Shown piece by piece: positions 51,401-63,063 of a stretch of DNA of 64,000 bases. The stretch is from Ostrinia nubilalis. Taxonomy: Eukaryota > Arthropoda > Insecta > Lepidoptera > Crambidae. Numbering within the stretch: position 1 is the stretch's first letter; each line of letters begins with the position of its first letter. The stretch lies in the NCBI RefSeq assembly GCF_963855985.1, contig NC_087105.1, positions 2,110,501-2,174,500 on the forward strand, in the 5' to 3' direction. The notes under the pieces were generated by a model. That model saw nothing but the letters and a program-made list of their open reading frames with translations, had not been told where the DNA came from and did no database searches. Position numbers and translations under genes: made by a program.

Positions 51401-54400
51401 TTATAACATGTAACTTTCATTCATGTTATTGTGGCATGAAATATTGTACTTAGCTAACTACAACGAACTAAATCACTAACAACGATCACCTGTTTAATAA
51501 TATTATGGCGTTGGACCAACATTCTCAGCTTATTTATCAGTGCAGTCTATAATTAATTGCGTTTATTCTTGCGACCGTTAAAAATACGATCGACCGTTAA
51601 TGCAAATTTACGTAACTGCATGTGAATCGAAGCTTCTTTCGCGCGGGTTGTAAAAACTAATAAGGTAATTGTGTGATGTTAAATTAATGAAGGATCTTTG
51701 GCACTGTTGTCGTTAATTCCTCTATGGTTGTCGTGGGATATTGTTAATTATATTAAATAATAAAATGTGTGTATTAACTATTGTTTGTGTGAGATTTACA
51801 GCTTTTTGCCATGCGATGTGTGGCGTTAACTTGTAAAATGTTTTCTTGAGTTTGGTGTTATTATTAAGTAGAGATGGGTTATACTAGGTAAATTTGATAC
51901 TAGGTGCACCTATTCCAAGTATTTATTAATACTTGATCCAAATACCTATTCCACCTAGTACGTAGTAATTTACCATACTTGACGCGTGCGGACTAATCCA
52001 CGTATTATGACTTTAAAATACAATTTTCTTTGAAAAGATACAACCGTAGTATTAATAATGCAATTTGAAATTGAATAATAATGTTTTTGCTGGCTGTTGA
52101 TTTATTGATATCCTCCCTTCATACTTCAACAGGCTATTCCTATCTCACACCTGCCTGCGCTCAAATTTGTTTGTCAGACAGAGACGGAGTGAATCTCTAC
52201 GTTCGCACATAAGCTTAGCGAGAAATACGCGGTGCGCGTAATACACGACTACGGATTATGCAATAATAACCTCTATTACTTTGAAGGTAGGGTCGGAAAT
52301 CGTGTAATTTAAAAAATACTAGGTGGACGACTACGGATTATGCAATAATAACCTCTATTACTTTGATGGTAGGGTCGGAAATCGTGTAATTTAAAAAATA
52401 CTAGGTGGATCAAGTATTTTAAAAATTGGAATAGGTGCCACTTAGTACTGTAAAATACCTAGTGTGTGGATCTGTTCTAGTAAATACGTCTCATCTCTAT
52501 TATTAAGCCTTTAACAGTCAATGTAGATAAGTAAGTATTAATAGGATACCTTAGGTACTGATTGGGGGCCACTAGAGAACTTCCTAAGTTATCGAGAATC
52601 GTTATTTTAACTTTAGCTGAATAATATTTCTCGAAAGAAACCAAATTTCCACACTCGCATTAAATCCGCGCTGTTTATAAGATTATTTAGATCGTGTATT
52701 AGTGTAAATAGGTCGCGGGCTCACATTTATTGCTCTATTTACTCATCGCTGGCCATTGACAGTGGGTATCAGGATAGTGGGTGTCCTCGCCCACGGGTGG
52801 CATATTAAAGACAGATAAAGTAGCATCAATGCATACATACTAATAATATACAAATGAGGGAAAAATATTACATAAACGCTGTCGGCTCTTGCAATGTAGC
52901 GACAACTGAGTTCACAACCATGATGACAATCTTCAAAAGCCTAGGCGCAGACCACCTACTTTTAGTTGGCCGATAAGTAGTTGGGCCCGATTTTAATTTG
53001 TGTGAAGAATCGGCCGATACCAAATCGGTGTAATGTGTGCTTTCATACCATGTCCATACTGATTAAAACAGCCCGACTCAACTATCGGCTGACATCAAGT
53101 CGGTGGTCTGCGCCTAGGCTAAATGACAATCTTCTCATTTGGCGTCGACCATGAGTCATGACAATCAGACATGCTAAATTGCGTTGCGAATCAGTTCAGA
53201 ATGTTTTCTGATGTACGGAATCCTCTATTCTAACAAGTTAACTAATTCGTACTTGCAATGTCATACTTAATCCAAAATGAACTTATTTGGAACTTTCCCG
53301 GTTTTGGGCTTATTTTAATTTCACCGCAGGTGCCAAAATTGTGGCTACGATCTTTACTTAAGTCAGTTTGAAGGCCTCCTAAGGGCTCCACCTACAACCC
53401 CACTGTATCCCAGTCCACTGTGAGCTAACCTTGCGCTGATTGAGTTATAGTTAGTATCTAAACTGACGGTTAAATGTCAGCTCCAGTAATTGGGCCGCCA
53501 GCGCAAAGTTCAGTTACTTTTAGTCACACACACTACTTACCTACTTCGCGCCTGACAGGTGAATGAAGGAAGTTGGCTTGATTGTTTTGGGTTAACAATT
53601 GAGTCACTAAGGTCCGTTTTAATTTTAATCATAGCGATATTACGTAGGTTCGGTTGTCTTAAGTAATAAATACCATAGCGAGAGTTATTCGTGTTTAGGA
53701 TCCTGTGATTGGTTGGATATTGAATAACTACGAAATAAATAACTTTTATTTCAGCGTGGAGGGTAGGTAGGCCATATCCTTCATTTGCCGTGTTTCCCAG
53801 AACTTACTTATTCCTTTATCTTTTTCAGGTACACCCCTCAGAAGATCGACATAGAGTTTAAATTGCAGCCGTTCGTGCCGGAATACGTGCCGGCGGTGGG
53901 CGACATCGACGCCTTCATCAAGGTGGCCACGCCGGCCTGCAACGTGCGCGCGCAGCCGCTCGCCGACCATGTGCTCGAGCATATTGACAACTTGGGTAAG
54001 GTCTAGCTAGAGGTTCTGCTAAACCATTGCGTGTAAAGCCTGGTCCGTGAGCACGTAGAATTCTGTGCGAGCGATAAAGATGGGTAGCTTGGGGTCATTG
54101 GACAAAATTCTACGTGCTCACGGACCAGGCTTTAGTACGCGATGGCGATTAGTCATGAATGGCTATAACGACAAATAGCGCTAAAACCGACAAGTTAGTT
54201 AGCCGGGATGGGCGACATTGACGCCTTCATCAAGGTGGCCAACCTCGCCCAGCATGTGCTGGAGGATATTGACAACTTGGTAATGTAAGTGGCGTAACTA
54301 TAGGGTGGCATAGCTAGCAAAATGACACGGGTCCCCGACCCAAGGGGGCCCCGGCCCAAGTCTCTAATCGCGCTGCTTCAAGGCGCCCCCCCTCCCTGAA

Positions 54401-56560
54401 AAAATCTCTAGAAATGTCACGGGCCACGGATGGTATAGTTACGCCGCCACTGGGTAAGATCTAGAGGTTCAGCCAAACCATACGCGTGCAGTACGCGACG
54501 GCGATGGCGATATTATTAGTGTCATGAATGGCTATAACGAACAAATAGCGCTAAAACAGACTGATAAAATGAGTGAATATACTCAATATATCAGTCTGTT
54601 ACGGGTGGGCGACATCGACGCCTTCATCAAGGTGGCCACGCCGGCATGTAACGTGCGCGCGCAACCGCTCGCCGATCATGTGCTCGAGCATATTGACAAC
54701 TTGGGTAAGTCCCATCAACCAACGCGTGCAGTGCAGTCATGAATGGCTGCAACGACAAAAACAGACTGATAAAATGAGTGTATATACCTACTCAATACAG
54801 GGCATATAGTACGCAGAACTAACGGCCGATGGGGCAGCAAGGTTCTGGAGTGAAGGCCACGTACCGGAAAGCGCAGCGTAGGACATCCACCCACAAGGTG
54901 GACCGACAATCTCGTAAAGGTAGCGGGAAGGCGCTGCAGGCCGTCACCAACCAGCCATTGTGGAAATAATTGGGGGAGGCCTATGTTCAGCAGTGGACGT
55001 CCTATGGCTGAGATGATGATGATGATATCAGTCTGCTGCAACAATTTCCACCTCTCGTTCCCACCGCTGCAACTCCTGTGTAAGATCTACACCTTGACCG
55101 CCAATAAAAACCCAACCAGTGAAGGTCAAGTTTGTCCAGGGGAATGTTAAAACTGTCATTGGTAACGAATATAAACAGAAACTGTGGACTTGGGGCAGGT
55201 GTCCTTAATAAAATTGAGTCGTGGAAAAATGTCTAAGTTAGGACAATAACATCGCGGCTCCGTTTTATTGGGCTCCCCGCCTCTCTGCAAGCGGGTAGAG
55301 TCCCGACGGAAAAAAGGTGGAACCTTGTATGTAGTTGTAATAAGAACGATTAAACAACAAACATATGTGCTGTCGACTTTCCTATAGCTATGTAAAGATA
55401 CTTTGTGAACGAGGTAATAATTATTTTTGATTTTGTTACAGGTTTAACAGTCCTTGACGAGCCGGCGGCTGAACAGAGCGATTCAGCCCTCCTACACTTG
55501 CAGCTCAGAGCCATATCCAAGACGAATAGCGCCAAATCTACCGTTGTAAGTGCATTATTACATATTTTTTGCTAACATTAATTTATCTAAGCAAATAGTC
55601 GTGATGAAGAAAGATTACTTACACTTTTGTAAATATAATGACTTGGTTTCTTGAAAAAAATTAATATTGTGACTTTGATTGCAGTTAACGAAAAAAATAG
55701 ACAATGCTGAAAAGAACTCGAAAGCAATTGAGAGGTGGATAAAGGACGTCAGCGAGTTGCATCTGTCGAAACCGGCCCCCACCGTCACGTACACGAGGTG
55801 AATGACATTTTCATAACTACAGTAGGCTATTATCTAACTAGTTTAAATACATATTTATGTTTTTTGGTCCAATGAAAGATAGCATTTAGTTTATTTGTAA
55901 AGCGTCTCTTGCTGATTTCAAAGTTTATTCACTGATAAAAATAGTATTCTGTTTTCGTTTCGTTCGATGACGACAACGATTTTGTTTCTGTCCGATTTAC
56001 GAAAGTATTTGATAGACAGAAAAAAGAGAGGTTACCTAGAAAAGTGTATGACGCTAACGCACGTATTCACAAACATTACTGAGATCTGACAGTGCGCGTG
56101 GACGCACAGGGTGACACGAACCAATCACACAGCTCTATTCAACGCTTTGCTTTCGAATTTCTGCTTCACCTAAGCAAGCATCGTTTGTGAATACGGGCGT
56201 AAATCTCGAGTGATACGGAACTCATCGAATGAGTCCAAGTCCGAAAGTGACCATCATTATTATCGCCATCATTTCCATTCCAGCAAAATGCCAGACATCG
56301 ACAGCCTAATGGAAGAATGGCCGGAATCCATGGAGGAAACCCTCAACGACGTCGGATTCCCTCCCGCGACCCTCGACTGTTCTTTATCCCAGTACGCGGA
56401 CTTAGTATGCGGATTATTTGACATTCCAGTGGCGGGAGACACGCTGGATGACAGGATCAGGGCTCTACATGTACTGTTCAGTTTGTACGCGGCTGTCAGC
56501 CATTCACAGTTGTATGTGGAGCGGCAGAAAGAGAGGGAGGAAGTAGATAAGGTTGAATAA
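48416..56560 (+). CDS. IFT46: IFT46, intraflagellar transport complex B subunit (7 exons)
   Basis: Exons 48416-48616, 49931-50057, 50786-50957, 53829-53995, 55442-55545, 55685-55797, 56284-56560; all phases agree (386 residues). The acidic, low-complexity N-terminus (DFDSDSDSDSEPE) is typical. The conserved core matches vertebrate IFT46: EGAYDPKHFQDLKVPPDMEN, FQYIMKYTPQKIDIEFKLQP, VPAVGDIDAFIKVATPA, LTVLDEPAAEQSDSALL, DAEKNSKAIERWIKDVSELH, MPDIDSLMEEWPESMEE, LVCGLFDIPV. IFT46 is needed for IFT-B stability and cargo carriage in cilia, here presumably sensory neurons and sperm. The start is uncertain: an in-frame ATG also lies at 48218. I prefer 48416 (MYDETVTVLNSREIESPE) because the acidic family-like sequence starts there. 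The stop codon overlaps an AATAAA. Exon 4 and the last exon have tandem partial copies. Confidence 0.92.
51873..52499. repeat. Inverted-repeat element in IFT46 intron 3, with internal 82-bp tandem duplication
   Basis: AGAGATGGGTTATACTAGGTAAA at the left (in part) is mirrored loosely by GTAAATACGTCTCATCTCT at the right, and ACTAGGTGCACCTATTCC by GGAATAGGTGCCACTTAGTA. Inside, 52246-52327 is repeated with one substitution at 52328-52409 (CGACTACGGATTATGC... unit). Confidence 0.55.
52939..53119. mobile_element. Harbinger-like MITE, GCCTAGGCGCAGACC family, copy 1
   Basis: Ends GCCTAGGCGCAGACCACC and GGTGGTCTGCGCCTAGGC. Interior GGCCGATAAGTAGTTGGGCCC and GAAGAATCGGCCGATACCAA shared with 60077-60251 and 62090-62273. 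Confidence 0.8.
54036..54132. mobile_element. Short member of the AAGCCTGGTCCGTGAG MITE family
   Basis: A 97-bp version of 695-904 with TA at both ends. The duplicated intron provides an empty site (GCGTGCAGTACGCGAC at about 54486), so it inserted after the exon-4 duplication. Confidence 0.85.
54207..54704 (+). pseudogene. Two partial duplicates of IFT46 exon 4
   Basis: Copy A (about 54210-54279) encodes GDIDAFIKVANLAQHVLEDIDNL and has an internal deletion; its donor is altered (TTG|GTAATG) and interrupted by a hAT-like element. Copy B (about 54605-54704) encodes GDIDAFIKVATPACNVRAQPLADHVLEHIDNLG, nearly identical to the true exon, with intact donor TTGG|GTAAG. Both lack the first part of exon 4 (YTPQKIDIEFKLQPFVPEY). 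Intron sequence after each donor is copied too (CTAGAGGTTC, GAATGGCTATAACGA). Confidence 0.85.
54287..54452. mobile_element. hAT-like MITE, 166 bp, inserted at the donor of pseudo-exon A
   Basis: Ends AAGTGGCGTAACTATA and TATAGTTACGCCGCCACTG. Flanks GGTAATGT (54279-54286) and GGTAAGAT (54453-54460) form an 8-bp target duplication with two changes. Confidence 0.75.
54835..55030 (-). mobile_element. LINE 3' tail (same family as 27216-27410), plus-strand sense
   Basis: AAGCGCAGCGTAGGACATCC, CCACAAGGTGGACCGACAATC, GGCCTATGTTCAGCAGTGGACGTCC (given in parts) and a GATGATGATGAT end are the complement of the 27216-27410 tail, so the element's sense strand here is plus. Listed strand follows the convention used for that copy. 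Confidence 0.65.
55041..55107 (+). repeat. Dispersed repeat shared with 5150-5228
   Basis: TTCCACCTCTCGTTCCCACC ... CACCTTGACCGCCAATAAAA. Same orientation as the copy in SEL1L. Confidence 0.5.
56057..56200. mobile_element. MITE, ACGCCCGTATTCACAAAC family, copy 1
   Basis: Ends ACGCACGTATTCACAAAC and GTTTGTGAATACGGGCGT, interior CAGTGCGCGTGGACGCA and AACCAATCACA. A second copy is at 61563-61704. It lies in the last IFT46 intron, 83 bp before the final exon. Confidence 0.8.
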
Positions 56561-56561
56561 A
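56556..56561 (+). terminator. IFT46 poly(A) signal overlapping the stop codon
   Basis: GTTGAATAAAAT: the AATAAA hexamer contains the TAA stop (56558-56560). A further AATAAA lies near 56610, which may be the one used. Confidence 0.5.
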
Positions 56562-56725
56562 ATAGATTTTGTAAGTACCTAATGTGGTGGTTTTATTTCG
56601 TATCTTAGGCAATAAAGCTTATTATGGCATGTTAATGATGGTATTTGGGCCAGGTACGGTGTGTATAAGTTACACGTGAGTTGCGTGTTTACTGAAAATG
56701 CGACCTTCAATTGTTTGGTCTCCTA

Positions 56726-57960
56726 GTACGCGGATATGGTATGCGGACTGTTTGACATTCCAGTGGCGGGAGACACCGCCTCTGTGGTCTAGTGGTAAGA
56801 CCACCTGCTTCAGACACAGGTCCTGGGTTCCATTCCCAGTGAGGGCAGATTTTTCTGTTTGGTTTGGTTGGTGGTAGGGCTTGTTCTAAGTCCGCCTGGC
56901 TAGCTACCACCATCTTACCTAAGTCTGTCGCCATAACAACAATGTTAAAACAGCATTGTTGTGTTCCGGCAGTTAGAGGTAAGATAGCCAGTTCCTCCGT
57001 GGTTGAGGATTCCGGGTGAAGCTCGCTTCCACCTTCGGCCTGATCGTCACTTACCATCAGGTGAGATACAGGCCAAGAGCTTCCTTGTTGTGGATAAAAA
57101 AAAAGACACCCTAGTTGACAGGATCAGGGCTCTACATGTCCTGTTCAGTTTGTACGCGGCTGTCAGCCATTCACAGTTGTATGTGGAGCGGCAGAAAGAG
57201 AGGGAGGAGGTAGTTAAGGTTGAATAAAATAGATTTTGTAAGTAATGTGGTGGTTTTATTTCGTATCTTAGGCAATAAGGCTTATTATGGCATGTTAATG
57301 ATGGTATTTGGCATAGGTGAGTTAATTGCGTGTTCACTGAAAATGCGACCTTGATTGTTCGCTCTCCCAGTACGCGGACTATCGATATCCTGGTGGCGGG
57401 AGACACCTTAGATGACAGGATCAGTGGCCTATAATTCACGTATTTTGACAGTCAAGATCTCGCTAACGTTCAGTAGTTGTGCCATTGAAAAACAGTTCTA
57501 CATCCGTATTCACAAGGGTCATTTTGATAGAACGATTACTCGATAGGATCGCAACTCAGCGATTTGTTGTCGTTGAAGTTTTGTTACGTGAATAAGGCTG
57601 GCTTTGCATGTCCTGTACCTCTAGCATGAACAACTTTCGTCTTCGAATCGTTTGCGTATTCGATAAAATTCGATACTCAATCTTCGAATTAAACGATAAC
57701 GTGACAATTTTGATTCTCAAAATAAGTTTCGTGCAACCACACTCATACTAAGTTCACTTTAAGACACGTTCACAAGGGCGCTGTTGTAGTTTTCTTACTA
57801 AATCTTTTGATGGCGATTCGAGTACGCAAACGATTTGAACTCGAAAGTTTATCGTGCTAGCCGTACTGTTCAGTCTGTACGCGGCTGTCAGTCATTCACA
57901 GTTGTATGTGGAGCGGCAGAAAGAGAGGGAGGAGGTAGATAAGGTTGAATAAATCGATAA
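56726..57960 (+). pseudogene. Two tandem partial copies of the last IFT46 exon and its 3' UTR
   Basis: Copy 1 (56726-57355): TACGCGGATATGGTATGCGG.. to GACATTCCAGTGGCGGGAGACAC, then a SINE, then GACACCCTAGTTGACAGGATC through GTTGAATAAAATAG and the 3' UTR. Copy 2 (57364-57960): TACGCGGACTATCGATATCC.. with a 430-bp unidentified insertion (about 57433-57860, containing two GTTCACAAGGG/ATTCACAAGGG blocks), then CTGTCAGTCATTCACAGTTG to GTTGAATAAATCG. All copies keep VERQKEREEV(D/V)KVE and the stop/AATAAA overlap. They have no acceptor and are not needed by the gene model. Confidence 0.85.
56777..57103 (+). mobile_element. tRNA-derived SINE, second copy, with AGACAC target duplication
   Basis: Same family as 1488-1815 (TGGTCTAGTGG A box; B box mutated to GGTTCCATTCC). 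AGACAC occurs at 56771-56776 and 57104-57109 around it. It splits IFT46 exon copy 1. Confidence 0.88.
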
Positions 57961-57994
57961 TTGTAATTGGTGGTTTAATTTTTCTTTATCCAGA

Positions 57995-58118
57995 ACGAGG
58001 AAGCTCTTGGCTTGGCCTGTATCTCACCTGAGTGACATGATGGCAAGTGATGATCAGGCCGAAGGTGGAAGCGTGCTTCACCCAGAATCCTCAACCACGG
58101 AGGAACTGGCTATCTGAC
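57995..58118 (-). mobile_element. Truncated SINE copy, reverse orientation
   Basis: Complement of the SINE 3' half (GAAGCTCTTGGCTTGGCCTG ... AACCACGGAGGAACTGGCTA). The tRNA-like head is missing. Confidence 0.75.
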
Positions 58119-58349
58119 TTTAATTTATATTGGTTTCCCCTCGTTATAAAAATGGGTTGAGATAAAATAAATAGTTGCGTTTAGGCTCACCTGGTTTTCT
58201 GCAGATGCTGCTCACTCAGCTAACAGTTCGATTTGATCTTGCTGCAATAATGACACTTCTTCCACCGACTTCCGCGATGCAAAAAAATTCTTAAAATGTA
58301 GGGTACATCAACATAATAACCACAATTACACGAAAAAAGAACACGACAC

Positions 58350-58520
58350 AGAGCCCCGATTACGGTAATTTGTAACGTCTCCAATCCAGACACGCTTCTC
58401 GATTCTGCGATACGATTGGTCGTTCAACAGCGTACGTCAGCTGTTTTGACCAATCGTATCGCAGAATCGATGAAACGCGTCTGGATTGGAAACGTTAAAA
58501 GTTACCGTAATCGGGGCTCT
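58350..58520. mobile_element. 171-bp hairpin MITE
   Basis: AGAGCCCCGATTACGGTAA and its complement at the ends; inner pair CGATTCTGCGATACGATTGG. Centre CAGCGTACGTCAGCTG. Confidence 0.8.
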
Positions 58521-60076
58521 GGACGACAAACTGAATTTAACTGCCAGTGTTGCCACTTTTAACAAATGTTACTACTGGAATAATAAAGCTTTTTATTGTT
58601 CCGATTAGGGCGATTTTTGGAAGTTAAATAATAAACAAATCTGCCTTGAAGGCCATCCAATCTGGAAGGGGATAGAAATCTGTAAAATAATACAACCATA
58701 CACTTTGGCAATAACTCTTACATTTATTCTGTTTCAGTTACATGTCCTAGACAAAAATATACATTCTCTATCTCATTGCTCTTTACACACTAGCCTCTTA
58801 GGGCGTCGAGTTAGGTGACCTAAGCTATGACTTATTTAGTAGTGCTTGATTTAAATGACCTCTGACGAAATTATAACGATGAATTTACCAATATTAGGCT
58901 CCTGTATAAGTCACCCAACGAAAGTTGATGCTCACACAACACATTACACATTCACGTTCAAAAATTGAATACGCTAGCTGAATACCTCGCTCTTGTTATA
59001 CGTTTGCAAGCGAGACAGAAAGCACTTGTCAGTATGTCAGTCCGACTTCGCAAGACGTCAGCGCAGGCAGCGTATAAAGATACAAATCTTGGCTTGTGTT
59101 GATGGCCTCAACTCTCGTTGAGTGAACTATAAAAAGATTAACAATATCTTGCGTTTCGTTTGTGGAAAATGTTTTGCTGACTAGATAAAAGCAGTCGTGA
59201 CGGTGACCTCTTGAGGGATTAGACCAATAAACAAACAAGTAATTTTATCTGTGGTTTCATCAAAGCACAACCAGAGAGAATAGACCAACTGTCTTGTTAT
59301 TGGTCGAATGCCTGTCAATTTAAAAACTATACAAAGCAAACGTCACTGAAGTTACGAACAATAACATTTTCTTTGTAATTATGGAGCCTATTCAAAAATA
59401 CATGATAAATGTCAAAAAATGAAAATTGCTTATGTTGGACGGTACAAAATTTACAATCTGACACGATGATTTCATATGATGCATTTATGTATTAATTTAA
59501 TAAAATTGAGTACATATTCTGAGTGACACTCGTTATGAAACTATTATACTACTGCTTCGAAACAAAAGGTTAATGAAATTGAGCTTGTGTACGAAGATAA
59601 ACATTCCAAGTAGTTGTAAGATGAGCTATTTGCTATTTTGTAGCTAAATTGTATAGTGTGTTCTGTTAACATCAGGTATTTTCGTCTAAAAGAACTCACA
59701 ATTCATATTTAAGGTATGTTCTTACTTGTCTACAAAAACCCGGGTATGCAAGTAACAGCTCGTATCCCGTACCAATGTGAATTCACCTTAAAGGAGTAGT
59801 ATAATAGTGTCAAAGTTTCAAGTTATTGCTATGTGGTGACCTATAATACCTTTTTCATAGTTATTCATCTTTTGAATTTTAAAATTGACTTTATATTGCG
59901 ATTGATACCTACGTGGCTAAGCTAAGCACTCGGATAGGCGATATCAAGCAAAAATGAGATCTATGCCATTACGTTTGGTCACTAATTGGAAGACTACATG
60001 GTTTATATTTATAACTAAATTTAATTCGGGTCAGTAATTTGAAACCCAAAATATTATTAAGTGAAAGTTACATTTA
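58521..60076. other. Intergenic DNA, nothing recognised
   Basis: AT-rich, many stops in all frames. No gene, RNA or clear repeat seen. Confidence 0.4.
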
Positions 60077-60251
60077 GCCTAGGCGCAGACTATCCATTTT
60101 TCGTCGGCCGATAGTTTAGTCGGGCAGTTGATCAGTATGGGCATGTATGGCAGTGCGCACACTACGCCAATTTGATTTGGCCGATTCTTCATACAATTTA
60201 AAATCGGGCTCAACTATTGGCCAACTAAAAATCGATGGTCTGCGCTTAGGC
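60077..60251. mobile_element. Harbinger-like MITE, GCCTAGGCGCAGACC family, copy 2
   Basis: TTA at 60074-60076 and 60252-60254. Ends GCCTAGGCGCAGAC and GTCTGCGCTTAGGC. Confidence 0.82.
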
Positions 60252-60808
60252 TTAGTGATAAATAAAACCCACTGTCGTGAGTGATTGATATACTTAGTTT
60301 TAGATCCCAAATTTTCGCTGTATAAAAGCTTGAGTTGAACTGGCATCAAATACCATTCTTGTCTTTTGGGAAAAAAAGACACCAAATAAATAATAATATT
60401 TTACTTCAATTTCTCATCGCCGTTACGTTATAATTAAACGTGATATCAAATTAATGACCCCAATTAGAAATTCATCTAAAAGTGGGTATGGACAATATTA
60501 CATCTTTATCATAAAACAGACCGCCTAACTAAAACAGTGCTGTCTCTTTTCTACACACTTGTCAGAAAGTGACAAAACATTGCGATAATATTGTACTGTT
60601 TTATATGAATAAATGGGTTGGTAGATATCTCTATAAAAATTATGTCCTTAGTTGTATCACACAATCAAATTTTGAAGTTAAAATCGTACAAACTTACGAG
60701 ATATAGGATCTAGAAATGGATGAATAACATTAATTTCATTTTACAAAAGTGCAATCTTCTGCATTCATTGTAATCGATTCCAATCCAACATAATCTGTTT
60801 GTTAAGGC

Positions 60809-60932
60809 TGGGTTGCTTGCACCATCTTACTTTAACTTTAACAAACGTCAAAAGTCTGTCAAACTCCATACAAAAACACCGGTTAACGTTATAGTTACGC
60901 ATTACGGTTAAAGTTAGGTGGTGCACACAATC
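60809..60932. repeat. Diverged GGTTGC..ATCTTAC MITE
   Basis: GGTTGCTTGCACCATCTTAC, ACTTTAACAAACGTCAAAAG and CACCGGTTAACG match the 21921-22007 element. The right end is eroded. Confidence 0.55.
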
Positions 60933-61008
60933 TCGGTATTGATGAGATATGCACGTCTAATTTTACATTTGTTGTTTGTATTTGAAATCAAACTTAAAAA
61001 TTAGTTTA

Positions 61009-61214
61009 GGGCTTGTTTTACAAATTCCTGATAAAGTTTCAGATAGTTATCTGGCATATAAAACTATACTAACAAACAATAAAGGGTGCTAGATAACGAT
61101 TTATCTCCCAGATATCTCTTTCGAGACCTGTGAAACCAAAAGTATCACTAATAGATATCTAGCAGATAAATTCCTATGTCTATCTGGGACTTTATCAAGT
61201 GGTGAAACAGGCCC
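61009..61214. repeat. Inverted-repeat element, about 206 bp
   Basis: GGGCTTGTTTTACAAATTCC..GATAAAGT pairs loosely with ACTTTATCAAGTGGTGAAAC..AGGCCC; inner pair ATATCT/AGATAT blocks. Confidence 0.6.
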
Positions 61215-61562
61215 CAGACTTAGCATTGGATTGGGATAGATTACTATTCTATTAAAACGAGCAACGTCGAAATATCTTAACCACTACTTTGTTCTACTCT
61301 ACGAAACTAAATCTCCAATGGCTCTATTCGTCTCACTCGCAGTGGCAGGCAATAGAAATATTTCGAGACAGACAGTTTTAAAAACGACAGTACATCAAGT
61401 TGAATACTGTGGCATCTTACATGGCTGCAATAAGTGCTATTTTGCATCAACGATGTTTATGTCCACGTGAAATTGTGAACTCCTTCAGTTTATAATTTAA
61501 CGCGTGAGATTATAAACTAACAGTGGGTTAAATTAGGATAGATTGTAATCTAATGTAGTCTG

Positions 61563-61704
61563 ACGCCCGTATTCACAAACATTACTATGAGGTCTCACAG
61601 TGCGCGTGGACGCAGGGTGACACACTAACCAATCACAGAGCTCTATTCAACGCTGTGCGTTCGGTTTGCTGCTTCACTTAAGCATCTTTTGTGAATACGG
61701 GTGT
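61563..61704. mobile_element. MITE, ACGCCCGTATTCACAAAC family, copy 2
   Basis: Second copy of the 56057-56200 element, with better preserved ends. Confidence 0.8.
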
Positions 61705-62089
61705 AATTTTCATTCATCAATGATCATACCATTAGTCAAGAAATATTATATTCTACCATTGCCTTATGCCCCGTCCCTGTTCTAAAGAAGAAATAGTTTC
61801 GCAGAGTAGGGTCACAGTATTTCGGTAATATTAAACTATAATATTTATTATTTACATTGTAGCAAATTCACAAAGCTTCCCAGCTATCACAGTTCCATAT
61901 TTGCACCCACACTGACTAATAACATACACGTCGGCCATACACGAACAGCTAGAAACAATCTGTATGTTTGTTTAAATATTATGAATAATCTTTAACACAA
62001 ACCCAAATCTGAGACCTAAATAGTTCTGGGGGCGTAGTGTAAGTTTACGTCAAACGCATTAAATGTCGACTGCGTAAAAAAGTGACTTA

Positions 62090-62273
62090 GACTAGGCGCA
62101 GACCACCGATTTTTAGTTGGCCGATAGTTAGGCCCGATTTTAATTTGAATGAAGAATCGGCCGACACCAAATCAGTGTAATGTGTGCACTTTCATACATC
62201 TCGGTACTGATTAACAGTCCGACCCAACTATCGGCCAACTAAAAATCGGTGGTCTGCCTAGGCCGGCCTAGGC
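62090..62273. mobile_element. Harbinger-like MITE, GCCTAGGCGCAGACC family, copy 3
   Basis: TTA at 62087-62089 and 62274-62276. The right end has a small extra GGCCTA duplication (CCTAGGCCGGCCTAGGC). Confidence 0.82.
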
Positions 62274-63063
62274 TTAACCCAAACCTGAGACCTAACTATA
62301 TGGGTTAACACTACTCGAGCATTTGGAAATGAGTATCAGTCTCTGAAATTCAATACACAGGGAAAAGTTTCATTTGTGGTTCGTATTCTGGCCACCAGGT
62401 GGCGTCGTCAGACTTATACAAATTAATCTTCAACAAAAACTTAAATTAATAACAGTAAGTATGTTTTGGTAGTCATGGATTCGCGAGGAAGATGTGCTAT
62501 GTCCCTTAACCAAGCCCAAATCGATTTGAACTTTATGCTGTGAAGATACGGTTGAAAACCAAGGAAAATATTTTTTTCCTGAGCCTCGTTAAGGGTTTCT
62601 CTAGCTAGCTACAAATAAGTATAGTAAGTGATAATAAAATTTAGGATTACGTGCGAAATATAAAGTAGTGTTATTAGTAAGGAATAAATTATTTTATTTT
62701 TACAAGGTATAGGAAAATTTTTTCGACATTGTACACCATGGTTCTAGCTGCTCGAATAAAGCCGATCCAACAGTCACATTATTGTTACCACATAATACCT
62801 ACAGTCATTGAATATCATATATCCAATTGAACGTCTTTTCAAAGAACTAAACTAAATCACAAGAAAGTCCGAGTAGAACGTAAAGGCTAAAACTAAAAAA
62901 ACAAGTTTCACTAAAATCATTGAGTTCAGCACTTCAACCGGTACATTCTAGGTGTGACCGGTAAGCAGTCTACAGTTACTGAAGTACAATATTCTGTCTC
63001 GCTTGTGATGTCTATGGCATCTCACTGGAAATAAAAGAAAATAAACACTCATTAATAAATAAC

